Origin: Cymbidium sinense
Taxonomy: Eukaryota; Streptophyta; Magnoliopsida; Asparagales; Orchidaceae
Reading direction: 5' to 3'
Assembly: GCA_021442155.1 (NCBI GenBank)
Contig: CM038220.1
Span: 77,983,817 to 78,047,816, forward strand
Length of the DNA stretch: 64,000 bases
Under the pieces are notes generated by a model that worked only from the letters and a program-made list of their open reading frames with translations, had not been told where the DNA came from and made no database searches. The stretch's first letter is position 1; every line of letters starts with the position of its first letter. The translations under genes were made by a program, and so were the position numbers. Positions 1-11,813 of the stretch are shown here, one piece after another.

Positions 1-1219
1 TGGTTGTATGTGAATTTTGAAATCTATTGCTCTTAATGTCCATATTTTGACTTAGATGATTTTCCTCACAAGAAAGTAGAGATTCTAAACAAAATTTTAA
101 TGTAAAACTGTATGCTTTATTTGTACAAAGTTGCAAATCTTGAACATGAATAGTTCACTAAATTGAATCACTATTTCAATTCTTTCTTCATCTCATATGG
201 AGGAAAAAGAGAAAGATTTACATGCATACCTCAAATTTTTTTATGAATTTACATATCTTAATGCATACAAATTAATATTTACATATATAACAAATATATT
301 TTACTTTAAAAAGTTAATGTTAATGATATCTTGGATGTGACATTAAAAATTTAACTATTATTTATATAAATATTAAATTTTAACACTGTATGTCTGTAGA
401 TAATAATAATAATAATAATAATAGTATTTTAGATGTGAGATTAAAGATATGAGTGTGATGTATTTAAATATTAAAATTTAAGTGTTGTGTATAAATATAT
501 AAGAATTATGTAATATGCACGTAAATACCTCTAAATTATAAATTAATTTCTCATACGATACCACTATTTTGAATGAATAAAAATTTTAAAAATTCATATT
601 AAATAAATATGATAGAATTGACAATAATGATCAAAATTGTATCACTTACTGTTACTTTGAAATTATCACTTTTTAAAAAAAAAATGGAGAAATGGCATCA
701 TTTTTTCTATCATTTTTCAAAATTTATTGTTTACTGGCACTGCATTGGAGAAAAAAAAAATTACATCAGAATATCATTACACAAAAACACTTTAAGATGA
801 CTTCAAAATCTGACCAGTGCCTAAAAAATCAATACTTTCATAGCTATTTATCAAATTTAGACAATTAGTATAGTTTATTCAGTTTTATTTTTAACCTTTC
901 AGATCAAAATATTGAACTGTTCATGGAGGATATAACCTGTTAACTTCTGCTCCAGTTTTTAGCTTGTTCGCTGCGTTGATCTTATCAGGGCAGGGCTAAG
1001 TTAAGCTCCCTTGCAGAATCTGTAAATTTTTTAACAAAATTAATATTGAATCTTTCAATCACAGGGCCTCACCTCTCGAGCTTGAGCACCTGAACTGTGC
1101 CTGCATTGTTGGTTTTCCTTACTCCTAGTATTCTCCTGAATTATTTAATGTGCTTGACTTAGCACATGAAAAGAATGAAAATAGAAATAAAAATTGCAGC
1201 AGAAAGAAGAGAAGGGATC
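1..1219. other. AT-rich intergenic DNA upstream of the saposin gene
   Basis: No coding region or recognisable element was found here. The stretch is AT-rich, with a short (TAA)n microsatellite near 401-422 and several poly-A/T runs. The single short open frame at 609-800 is low complexity and resembles no family. Confidence 0.6.
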
Positions 1220-1312
1220 ACGATGCAAGCAAATATGCCTATTAATATTCTTCCTCTCCCCTTCCACAACTCCAGTTTTAGGTGATTTATCTTGCAACCT
1301 GAAGCCTCTGTT

Positions 1313-1527
1313 GGTAATATTTTCTCTCTTTTCATATTCAGTTGTTTGTTGATTCAGAAGTTGTTGTTCTTATTCGTTTATTTAAATTTTCTATAAAATT
1401 CATTTTTTTTAATTGAATGTAGTTAGATTTGGAAATAAGAACTTTAGAAACAAAAGATAAGAGTAATAAGTATAGCACACCTGGATTCAAGTAAGCCTTA
1501 TTGTTGATAATATTTGATTTCTTTCAG
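1313..1527 (+). other. Probable intron in the 5' leader of the saposin gene
   Basis: A GT-type donor (TTG/GTAATA) occurs near 1313. A pyrimidine-rich acceptor, CTTTCAG, ends at 1527, just before the first good ATG at 1534. The open frame that starts further upstream at 1501 would read through this acceptor, so that ATG is unlikely to be used. The donor choice is an inference, and a cDNA would settle it. Confidence 0.45.
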
Positions 1528-1533
1528 GTAAAG

Positions 1534-3022
1534 ATGGAATTGAAAATGGCGTCATCCATTGCCATTCTGATTGCTTCATTGGTGTTGTCTGATGCAAGGT
1601 ATTATAGCCTTGAGCCTATGCTCATGCCTGAAGGTAACCATGCATTGAAATCTTTTTTTTCAATGTTTTCCTGCATGAACTTCTGTTCCATACTGTCTCA
1701 AGCTGTTCAGTTCTACACAAAAAAAAAAAAAAAAAGAAGAAAAGAAGAAGCTATGTTCTTCTTATAAAACTTTGAGGCTCCCTCTTCCAGAAGAATAAAT
1801 GCATTAAACCTCCAGTTGAGTAGTTAAGGTTCTGAGGCAGCTCCCTTCAGAAGCTAGAGTATGGTTTAATCATGAAGAGTTACAGAAAATATAGCAAACA
1901 AATTACACAGCAGAACTTCTTTAACGGATTATTTATATATATTTTTTTTCATCAAAACAAGTTACCATCAAAACATTCAAGTGGATAAAAATCATGTAAT
2001 TGACAGGAGATGCAAGATGCAATTCATGCTTAGAGGCTTCAAGAAAAGCAGAAAGAGCGTTAAAAGAAGCGAACCTGCTTAAAGAGTTTGATGTGCTTTC
2101 TAGTGAAGTATGTCATGCCCTGCCAGAAAATTTTGAAACTCAGGTTAGTTTGAATCCAATGCAGCTAAATTAAATGAAGATGGCTCCGCAATCTCCTTCA
2201 TCTTCCTCCTCACTTGTAGTAATAATATCATTTGTTTGTCTAGCAGTGTCTGGAGAAATCGAAGATGCAGATTCATCACACCAAACAATCACTGCAAGAA
2301 CTCTTCCATGAGAAAAGCCTTTGTAACATCACAGGCTTATGCATTGACCAGCACAGCCCACAAGATGAAATCGAAATCATTGTGGAGAGCAAAGTATCTA
2401 TGGATGTGAGAGAATTAAAAAAAGATACTTGGCTACGCAAACTATATGTTAATCTGAATAACTGCTTACTGAATAATTTTTTGTTTCAACTGAAAACAAA
2501 TAAAGATATTTTAGGAATTAAACAAAAAATGTATTCATGGCTAAATCTCTAAGTTTTAACTGCTTGAGTGGATGTTTCTTTCCAGTTGGAAGATGAAAGA
2601 GGCTGTATAGCATGCCGAGGGGCTGTGAAAGATCTATTCATGAAGATGAAACAGCCTAAGATGAAGGTAAGCTATAACTTCTGGGTCATCAAGTCATTCA
2701 TTCCAAATAATTATCTTTTAGCTTTCAAAGTAAACAACATCCTTCATTTCTACAGACAAAGATAATTCAGGCCCTTATAGACTACTGTGAAGAATCAGAG
2801 GATAACGAGGAGCAAGTAAGTTAACCGCATCTTCAAGGAACAGGTTACGAGTCATTAACATTTAACAAATGTGCATTCCAATTTTTTCTGCAGTGCAAGC
2901 AAACAGTCTACAAGTATGCTGCTACAGTGTTGAATAAACTAGAAAGGTTGAAACCCACTGATCTGTGCGTGATGATGGGAATGTGTGATGAAGGCTTTGC
3001 CTTGTTCAATATATTGGACTAA
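1534..3022 (+). CDS. Secreted two-domain saposin B-like protein
   Basis: Six exons are joined by GT-AG introns with an uninterrupted frame: 1534-1633, 2007-2143, 2247-2393, 2586-2666, 2756-2815 and 2894-3022. The product has 217 residues. Residues 1-21 form a signal peptide with a hydrophobic core (ASSIAILIASLVLS). Two saposin B-type domains follow, each with the six expected cysteines: C38, C41, C69, C80, C105, C111 and C135, C138, C166, C176, C200, C206. The last pair is six residues apart in both domains. A possible N-glycosylation site (NIT) lies at 106-108. Saposin-type proteins bind lipids or assist lipid hydrolases in the secretory or vacuolar route; that role is taken from the family, not shown here. 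The start at 1534 was chosen because it follows a strong acceptor and opens the signal peptide. Exon 3 has a second in-frame donor 12 bases downstream, at 2405. Confidence 0.9.
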
Positions 3023-3100
3023 ACGTGCTCTTAGGATTCCTTTCCTTCTTTACAATAAGGGGGTAGAAAGCCAGAGAGGTTCTGGCCCTTAGAAGTTTTG

Positions 3101-3106
3101 AATAAA
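3101..3106 (+). terminator. Likely polyadenylation signal of the saposin gene
   Basis: AATAAA lies about 80 bases after the stop codon at 3020-3022, a suitable place for a plant near-upstream element. No other intact AATAAA lies closer to the stop. The cleavage site was not determined. Confidence 0.5.
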
Positions 3107-3616
3107 CATTCGGCAAAAATGAGTTTCAGAATCGAAGTATTGCCAGCCATACTTAGGTAGTTAACAAAGAAAAGTTACATGCGGTGTTTGTCATTCTTAT
3201 CCAATGATCAGCTGCTGTAAACAGAAGGCTGAGCTGATCTCTCACCTGTGAATTCATGTGGAGTGTCAGAGGGAAAGTGATTTATGATTTTGCAGCTATT
3301 TTTATTACTATCCACCATGATTTGTTACTATAATTGTCAGTATTATCTATTCTATTCTTCCTGGTTCTGGATTTTTTTTAGATTGGTTAAACAGTTCTAT
3401 TCATCTTATGCTTAAGTCAAATTCAAAAACTTTGACAAATTATGCCTTTATCAACAAATAAATGTATGCTTCTAGCATGCTACCACACCGCTCTCGATGG
3501 GAGAATCATGAAGCGGCATAAATATTATTTTGATATAGTTTGGTTGGGATCATTCCTATATCTTGCTTTATAAATGTTCAAACAATTTGGAGCCTATTTG
3601 GATGGGGCTTCAGCTA

Positions 3617-3862
3617 AGCTAAGGGTCAATTTGGGGCAACTATAATTTTTTGTAAAATCGATTGTAAAACTGCTGTTGAGAAAACAGCTTTTAAAAAAAT
3701 CGCTGTAAATGTTACAAATATTTTCTTTTTTGAAATATTAAAACAATAACTTTTTGATACCATCACATTTTAGTAAATTTTGAAAAATCAAAAATTGATC
3801 ATTAAAATTTTTGCATTCTAAAAAACAAAACATCCAGAAAATTATTTCAAACGTATCCTAAG
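3617..3862. repeat. Possible small MITE-like element
   Basis: A segment starts with a sequence of the type AAGGGTCAATTTGGGGCAAC. It ends with ATTTCAAACGTATCCTAAG, whose reverse complement is loosely similar to the start. Such G-rich/TTTGG ends are common in hAT-like MITEs. The inverted match is imperfect and no target duplication was established, so the call is weak. Confidence 0.25.
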
Positions 3863-4845
3863 CCTTTAAGTAGAATAAAATAGTTTTTTTTTAAAGATAA
3901 GCTATTGCTCATATAGATAAGTAGCACAAACTATTTTATTGCATTTTATAATTAAATATGAAACATTCTTGATAAATACTATTAACACCATAGATAATTA
4001 ATATTAGGGGAATACATAATATATAAAATATACATATTTATAAAACTAAGATTCATGTTATTGTTTTAGCTATTGAATATGTGCATTTGTGTGTGCCATA
4101 ATTTGAAAATTATGTTAGATTTTTGTTGTAAAATTCAATATTTATGTGGCAATTTAGAAAAAAGGTAAAGATGTGAGAATGTTAATTGTGTAATGATTCT
4201 AAGTATAATCATCACTATAATTATCTTAAGCTCCTTCGAAGTATACTAGAATAATCTTAATTAAAAGTTTTCTTAATCATTGTTAATTTTCATTATCACA
4301 AGTAATTAAGGGATCAATTAATTATCCTATAGCTAATTATCATAAACAAATGCTAATGCAATCTTAACAATCTTAATAAAAAACCTAAACAATCCTTAAT
4401 TAGCTAAATAAATGACTATTTATTAATTTCTAATTAATTACATGCAATTATTTCAAGTTTATAATAGCAAATACATAAATTATTAATGAACTTAATTAAA
4501 CTTTAATTAATCTTCAATTAGTTTTAACATATCCATTTGCAAATTACATCAAGTTCATCTTATGCATTCTTTATGTAATTGTATTATGTAGCCAATTTTA
4601 CAAAATTGATCTTGATTCTTCCTAAATTATGTTGAAAAGAATTGCGACCCAGAAGTTCAAATAAGACTAGAAAAAATTATCAAATTACAATTAAACTTAT
4701 ACGTAAACAAGAATTATCTATGTCAATATCACAAAAAAAAAGAATCATATTCCTACAGACATCCAACAATTTCAAACAAACTTACAGTTTTATATAATCA
4801 ACCCTAAAGTTAAGTTCATTGTATGAGTTGTCTATCATGTAAACC
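3863..4845. other. AT-rich intergenic DNA
   Basis: The stretch is very AT-rich, with many TTAATTA-type words. No gene, RNA or clear element was seen. Confidence 0.6.
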
Positions 4846-5300
4846 TTGCAACAACAAACCTTTATCCCACTAAATAGGGTCAACTACATGAATCCTTCAT
4901 CTCCATTATATCCTATTATGTATCAAATTCTCATTTAATTCAAGTATATTAAGATCATTTTTTATACATCTTAACCAAATCTTTTTAAATCTACCTCTAC
5001 CTTTCTTAACATAAGTCAAATCTAATACATCTACTCTTCTAACCTCCATTAATCGACGCTTTATATAAAACCATCTAAATAATTCTCAAATCTCTGCCAC
5101 TTATACTCCAACTTTTTTCCAAACATACTCATTTCGCATTTTATCTCTAAGAGTAAAGCCACTCATCCACCTGAGCATTTTCATCTGTGAAGCACTTAAC
5201 TTAGTCTTATGCTTCTCTTTTATTAGCCAACATTCTACACCATAAATAACTTTAACAAAATAAAAAATTACAACCATGATGTCATTCATATACTCAAATT
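4846..5300 (-). mobile_element. 3' tail of an RTE-type LINE (degenerate)
   Basis: Minus-strand translation gives the typical C-terminal end of plant RTE reverse transcriptases. The order is YGVECWLIKEKH, then LSASQMKMLRWMSG, KMRNEYVWKKVGV, GRGRFKKIW and RIHVVDP...WDKGLLL. Stops interrupt the later part (for example just after the GV at 5101). On the plus strand the terminal segment around 4855-4890 reads as the usual CTTTATCCCACTAAATAGGG motif of this tail. The RT core and endonuclease are absent, so this is a 5'-truncated insertion, as is usual for LINEs. The motifs make the family call fairly safe. Confidence 0.8.
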
Positions 5301-5979
5301 TATAAGCATTAGCGCTGATACATTAAACACATCAATGATACATGCATCTCGTGAAGCCAATGTCTCCAAATGGTAGGGAAAAGTCTTGTTCAATTACTTT
5401 AAAATTTTGTATGGGACTTTTAATCCTCTTATGTCTGAATGCATATCATTCCATAACATTATAGAAGCGATTTCCCCATGAAAGAGAACTTTCAAAACTC
5501 AAAAAGAACCAAGCCAAAAATACCACATCACAGATATCAAGTTTCCCTTGTTGGAGAATGACGGCTATCAAATTAAAGACAAAATCACCATTACAATCTA
5601 TCATAGCCCTCTAATGGAAGGGGTCTAGAGTCTCAATCCCAGTTTAAAAAAAAGGAACTTTCTTCTCAAAGATGGGTAATGGGCAAAGAGAGGGTATAAT
5701 TGATTCCATATCCAACAAATTAGGAACAAAAACGTCCACAGTTACCAAAGAGAAGCACGGTATGTAACAGTTCTATATCCAATACATTAGCAAAGGTTTA
5801 AAACACCTCATCAGTCATGTTAAGAGAGGTCCCCTTATTTAGAAACATCTACAAAACCACCGTGAAAAAAGGTGGGGCTTAGATAAGAACTAAAGCCCTT
5901 AAAATCCTCTCAAGAAAAGCCACATGAGAAAAATTTATTTCAGATGACCCAAAAACACAGTCGCAACGCAGGAAGAATT
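5301..5979. other. Downstream flank of the kinase gene
   Basis: No gene was recognised. The part nearest 5979 must hold the 3' untranslated region of the minus-strand kinase gene, but no polyadenylation signal stood out clearly. Confidence 0.5.
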
Positions 5980-8900
5980 TCAGGCGTCGTCAAGTGCAAG
6001 AACACCAGGAAGTGATTTGCCTTCCAACAACTCCAAGCTCGCCCCACCTCCAGTAGATATGTGGCTCATCTTATCAGCAAGCCCAGCTTTCTCAACAGCA
6101 GCTACAGAGTCGCCACCTCCAATAATAGTCGTGACACCCTTTCGACTAAGATCAGCCAACTTCTTAGCAATAGCCTAACATGATGAAGTCGAGGTGAGAA
6201 AAGAAGGTTCTCTGCTAGTAAATAAATAAAAAAAAGCTTATTATATTTTAACTCACCTCTGTTCCAACAGCAAATTTCTCAAACTCAAAAACACCCATGG
6301 GACCATTCCAGATGATGCTGTTAGCACCATCTAGAGCTTCGCTGAATGTATTGATGGAGTCTGGACCAATGTCGAGTCCCATCCAGCCATCAGGGATGGC
6401 AGATGATGGAACCACCTGCAACATAAAGAAAAATGAAACTTTTTTAAATCATTGAAACTGAACTTATGATAAAGTATTGGTCCTGTGCAATATTAGATCT
6501 ACAATTGCATGTTCCTTTGGAATCATGGCTGAAACAAAGAGTTTTTTAGGATCTCTTCTAAGAAACAATATTATCTGAAAGAAAAAAAAAGGTCAAAATA
6601 TGAAACAAAGACATGTACCAAAAACATTTGTAGAAAATTAAGTAAAGCCAAGACTACAGACCATAACACTATTATCTTTTTTTCCTTTTACATACTAATA
6701 TCAAACTGGTTTTCAATCATTACGTTAATAAAGTAAAGAACTCTGCAAAACATTTCAAATGAACAATGAACAAACCTTGCTATCAGCATCTGCAGCAAAC
6801 TTGTTAGCAGCAACAACATCTGTCGGCAAAAGTAGTGATACTCCTTTGGACTTGGCCTTCTCAATAAGTGATGTCGCCAGCCCAAGCTTATCTTCCTCAA
6901 CAAGGGAGGATCCAACACCATGTCCTTGAGCCTTGTAAAACGTGAATATCATTCCTCCACCAAGGAGGAGGATATCAACTTTCTCTAAGAGTGACTCCAT
7001 CACTCCAATTTTGGTAGAAACTTTTGAGCCACCAACGATGGCAGCAAAAGGTCTCTTCGGGTTTCCAACAGCACCAACAAGGTAATCAAGTTCCTGGAAG
7101 TATTTAAAAAAAAAAAAAAACATTTAGCTTACTATTGATAAGAGAGAATACAAAAAACAAGCTGATATAAACGGAAATATACAAAAATGACATGAGTTAA
7201 AAAAATAAAAAAAGTTTGGTCTACTTTACAATACACGGGATGACAATAAATTAATGCTGTCGCAATTATAAACTACGGTTAAACTCTACCTATATGCCAT
7301 TTTTGGAGAATTAGCAAGATATTGCTAGTTCAATATTATTCTAAAAACTCTTCTACATTTGAGATATGAAAGAGAAGACTGCATCATACCTTCTGCATAA
7401 GGAAGCCAGCGACAGCAGGTTTCAAGTACTTCGTGACTCCCTCTGTTGAAGCATGAGCTCTGTGAGCCGTTCCAAATGCATCATTAACATAAAGATCAGC
7501 AAGGGAAGCCAGTTTTTTAGCAAACTCTGGATCATTCTTCTCTTCTTCCCTGTGAAATCTCACGTTCTCAAGAAGCACTACACCTCCATCTGGTAAAGCA
7601 GCCACAGTTTTCTCAACTTCCTCACCAATGCAATCATTGGCCATCAAAACCTAGAAAATTGCACCAACACTTGAAAAAAGGCCCCTTTACATAAAAATGG
7701 CAAACATTTCAAATCAAGTGTGCATTGAACAGCTTACATCAATTCCAAGAAGTTCTGATATCCTTGGCACAAGAGGCTTCAAGCTGTACTTTGGAGTAAC
7801 ACCTTTAGGACGACCCTGAATATAAAAAAATGTCAAAATTTGTACATTATACTTACAGAATTAATTCATATCACAAAAAAAAAAAAAAAAAAAAAAAACC
7901 GAAGCAAGCAAAAGAACCAAGACATGTCTGCCACAATGTCTTTTGGGAAACAAGTCGATAAATACTATCAAGTTAATGAGTCTGCAAGGAAATTGTAAAA
8001 GGATTAAGTAAAGCGGCAACAGCTGATGATTCAGTTTTCAAATCCCTTTCATTGTCAATGCATCTAAATGAAAATCAATAAAGAAATAAAAACTTCATTT
8101 GTTACGAACATCTCACCATGCATAAAGGATATCAATCTATAAGAACTTTCAAAATAAGACTTTGCATTAAAAAAAAGTAGAAATCAGCTCTTCAAACCTT
8201 ATCAAGGAAAATCATAAGAACAGATAAAGAGTGGAAGCTAAGGGAATTTCAAGAAGCGTCAAAGGCTAAAAAACAAGTTAGCATTACATGTTAATACTTC
8301 AAGCCTTCAGAAGCATGCCACGAAATGAACAAAATGGGGAATTTTTTTTTCCAAAGCTTGTTTGTAACAATGATTTCTGAGACCATAAAATCAGCTAGCC
8401 GCATCTTCTGGTTTATTGAAATATTTATGGAGTCACACAACTAAAAGATTCCTTGTCAACTTGGCTCTAAAACAGTCAACAGTTCAATATTTTCGAAAAA
8501 AAGCATCCCACTTAGTACTAATATAGGACAACAGTAAATAATTGAAAATGGTACCAAAGATATACAACCAAGAATAAATAAAAAGCCCTCATATGAACTT
8601 GCCACCTTTGTATGCAATATATGAGAAAAACCACTCAACTTCAAAAGCACTTAAAAAAACATAACGAAATGTTGATTTCTATCTCTAAACAAATCCGAGG
8701 AATTAGCCTTATAGCTATAAATAACTATTCAAAAACTGTATATGTATCAAAATAGAAATACGTATTTGAAACCAAACAAAACCACTAAAAGGTACTCCAT
8801 GCCACAAAAATGTATCTTTCCATACAAAATAAATATAATAGAAACCTGGGCCAAGTTTAATCGTAACATTTAAAGTATTAACAATATGCAGAACATGGTC

Positions 8901-9596
8901 ATATCTTCATTTCCAGTAAATAACAATAACCGATTTGCAAAAAAAAAAAGGATAAATTTTAGAAAGCAAAAAAGGGAAAACAACCGATTTGCAAACAAAA
9001 AAAAAAAAAGAAGAATAGGAAAACAATAAGGGGACAGCTAAAGCATCAGAGCCTTTGGTAAAATGCAAATCACTTGACCGAGAAAAATTCCTACCAACAC
9101 ATATTTCATGAACAGCAGTCAGCCCGCCCGCACATCGATTAGCCAGCGCACCTTGCCGCGCGTCAGGCGGCAGGAGCAACGCCATAATTCATTAGGAAGC
9201 TAGAAAAAATGTAAAAACTTTAATTCACTGAAGAAAAGATAATAGATTGTTGGCCAGATCAACTAACATCGCATCTCTATAATAAGCTATCATTTCAAGA
9301 CGATCATTTCATACCCAAACCAAATGTTCCAAAAAAATAAGCGCAGGCGAAAACAAGAAGAAAAGGAGGAAAGCGAGAAAATAAAACCAAAGAAGGCTCA
9401 CCAGATGACTGCAGAGGATGACCCGAGCACCGTGCTCGATCAAGTACTTGATAGTAGGAACAGCTGCCCTAATCCTAGTGTCGTCGGTAATTTTAAGATC
9501 GTCATCAAGCGGAACGTTCAGATCTACTCTGACCAGCACCTTCTTCCCCTTCAGCTCTGCACCTTTTAGATCACCAACGCTCCTTTTCGCGGCCAT
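5980..9596 (-). CDS. PGK: Cytosolic phosphoglycerate kinase
   Basis: The enzyme interconverts 1,3-bisphosphoglycerate + ADP and 3-phosphoglycerate + ATP in glycolysis (EC 2.7.2.3). Six exons in transcript order are 9596-9402, 7815-7738, 7650-7390, 7093-6776, 6415-6257 and 6174-5980. Each junction is in phase 0 with GT-AG signals. The product is exactly 401 residues, the usual length of plant cytosolic PGK. It starts [12 protein letters not shown] with no transit peptide, so a cytosolic (not plastid) location is inferred. Family motifs are RVDLNVPL (23-30), [12 protein letters not shown] and [14 protein letters not shown] in exon 3, [10 protein letters not shown] from 199, GGGMIFTF from 223, NGPMGVFE from 321, GGGDS from 356 and [13 protein letters not shown] near the C-terminus. 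No stop, frameshift or missing catalytic segment was seen. Intron 1 is long (7816-9401) and contains poly-A runs. Confidence 0.97.
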
Positions 9597-9760
9597 TCTC
9601 TAAACCCTAATCACGAATCCGATCGACTAAGAAGAAAAGGCAACGCAGCCTCTTTAATACCACAGCACACGCGGAGCACAGCCTCTTTAATCCGGCTATC
9701 CACTTCTTCCGTTTCTTGCTGCGGGGGTTGGGCCGTTGGTGGAGAAAATATTACGTCCAG
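9597..9760 (-). promoter_or_regulatory. 5' leader and proximal promoter of PGK
   Basis: This is the sequence immediately upstream of the PGK start codon on the minus strand. It is less AT-rich than the surroundings. No exact TATA box or start site could be fixed. Repeat-derived DNA begins about 640 bases upstream of the ATG. Confidence 0.35.
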
Positions 9761-10239
9761 AGGTATCCAATATTTTTTTTTCCTATTTTAGTATTTAACC
9801 AGATAACAATGATGTAAAAGATATATTACGACACTATTTACGCTTCCTCCGACCCGTCCTTGTTCAAACAAAGATGGAAGAATGACGACGTCATTATTCG
9901 ACATTCTTCGTCACATAATAGATTTTCTTCAAAAGATTTTTTTCCAGCGGCTCTCGATCGTTTTCGATATAGAAATGATAAAAATCAAAAAGAATGATTA
10001 TTTATTCTTTCTCACCATCCATTAGATTTTTAAAGTATGTATTTTATAGATTCAGATTTTGTATTTCTTTAGGTTTAGATTTTGCTTTAGGATTATGTTT
10101 ACATTAATTATTTGATATTCTGGATGATGATTTTTTTCATCTCTTTTATATAGAGATCATATAGAGATCATTTACAGGTTTCGGTGTTTATGTTTATTAT
10201 TCAAATTCAAATAGCAATAATTTGGATGATTAGATTTTG
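9761..10239. other. Spacer between PGK and the composite transposon
   Basis: No gene was seen. The part from about 10,020 is T-rich and grades into the ~134-bp repeat array, so the outer end of the transposon could lie anywhere in this stretch. No terminal inverted repeat was identified. Confidence 0.4.
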
Positions 10240-11760
10240 AGACTCTCTCAGACTCTCGAGAGTCGTGATCATTTCACTTTTTCGCTTTATGCATTCTTGA
10301 GATTATATTTAGGCATTCCAATGGAAGCAATTTGAAGGTTGTTTGGATAGTTTAGTATTTTACATCATTTCCTCACTCTCGGTACATATCATTTAAGACA
10401 TACTTTTTTCAGTTTATTTTGCATTCTTCTTGAGATTATATTTAAGACATTCCAATGTAAGCAATTTGGAGGCTGTTTGGATGATTTCTGGGGTGTTTTC
10501 TACATATGTACTCTCTGTATCTCTCTTGAGGGTACAAAATATTTAGGGCCTTTTTTTTTTAGATTATTTTATTTTATTGATTATGTTATGCATTCCAAAG
10601 CAATTTGAAAGTCGCTTGGATGGTTTTCTGAGGTATTTTATAGACTCTCGTACCTCTCTTGAGGTGATCTTTTATGACCTTTTTTTTCGCTTTATTTTGC
10701 TGTTATTGAGATTATATTTAGGGCATTCCAATGGAAGAAAATTGAAGGTTTGGATGATTTAGGGGTATTTTGACTCAGATTCTTTATCTCTCGGCATATC
10801 ATTTATGGCCTACTTTTTCAGATTATCTTGTCTTCTTAAGATTATATTTATGGCATTCCAATGGAAGCAATTTGAAATTTGTTTGGATGGTATTTTACAT
10901 CGTACTCTGTACCTCTCGAGGGTAGATCATTTATCTACTTTTTTAGTTTATCTTGCATTCTTCTTGAGATTATATTTAGGGCATTCCAATGGAAGCAATT
11001 TGGAGGTCGTTGATGGTTTCTGTGTTTTAGATCTGCACTTCTATACCTCTCTTGAGGGTATGAACATTTGGGCCTTTTTCCGCTTTATTTTGCACTGCTT
11101 GAGATTATGTTTGCATTCCAATGGAAGCAATTTGAAAGCGCTTGGATGGTTTCAGGAGGTATTTTCATATATATTCTTACCTCTTGAGGGTACATAGCAT
11201 TTAGGGACTTTTTTTCCAGTTTATTTTGCTTCTTTAGATTATGTTCATTACATTCCAAAGCAATTTGATGGTTTTGATGATTTTGTGGTATTCTCTGTAC
11301 CTATCTGGAGGGTACATAGCATTTAGGGACTTCTTTTTCCAGTTTATTTTGCCTGCTTCTTTAGATTATGCTCATTACATTTCAATGGAAGCAATTTGGA
11401 GGTTGTTAGGATGGTCTTTGGGGTTTTGATCTGTCTCTGAATCTCTTGGATAGATCATTTGGGACTTTTTTTCCAGTTTATTTTGTCTATTATTGAGATT
11501 ATGTTTAGGGCATTCAAATGGAAGCAATTTGAAAGCTACTTGGATGATTTTTTGGGGTATTTTTATTCAGACTGTACCTCTCTTGAGGGTACTGATCGTT
11601 TATGACCTACTTTTTTTAGTTTCTTTTGGCCTAATTATTGAGATTATATTTATGGCATTCTAATGGAAGCAATTTGGAGGCTGTTTGGATGGTTTTGGGA
11701 TTTTGCATCTCATGCCTCTATATTAAGAACAATTTGGAAGCTGTTCGCTTGATTTTGATG
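10240..11760 (+). repeat. Left-arm tandem array, about 11-12 units of ~134 bp
   Basis: The marker word GCATTCCAATGGAAGCAATTT recurs with variations near 10,314, 10,448, 10,590, 10,726, 10,853, 10,981, 11,115, 11,250, 11,380, 11,513 and 11,657, a spacing of 127-144 bases. Each unit also carries GATTATRTTTA, a TTGGATGGTTT segment, a CTCTCTTGAGGGTA-type imperfect palindrome and a T-rich tract. The open frames at 10,577-11,429 are by-products of this repetition, not genes. Confidence 0.85.
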
Positions 11761-11813
11761 GGTGATTTGCATGTGTACTCATTACTTACTGACTTTTCTT
11801 TTTGAAGTTTACC

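Noticed and set aside
7123..7384. Frameshift or pseudogene status for PGK
   Set aside because: The apparent gaps are introns with GT-AG ends; joining the six exons gives an unbroken 401-residue product.
10020..10240. Outer terminal inverted repeat of the composite element
   Set aside because: No inverted match to sequence near 19.5 or 22.2 kb and no target duplication could be found by eye.
10577..11429. Plus-strand open frames in the left arm as a repeat protein
   Set aside because: Each frame is a translation of the ~134-bp DNA repeat; units differ in length by non-multiples of three, so no frame persists.
10240..11760. CRISPR-like array
   Set aside because: Repeats are ~134 bp, degenerate and directly adjoining, without short spacers, and the DNA is from a plant nucleus.
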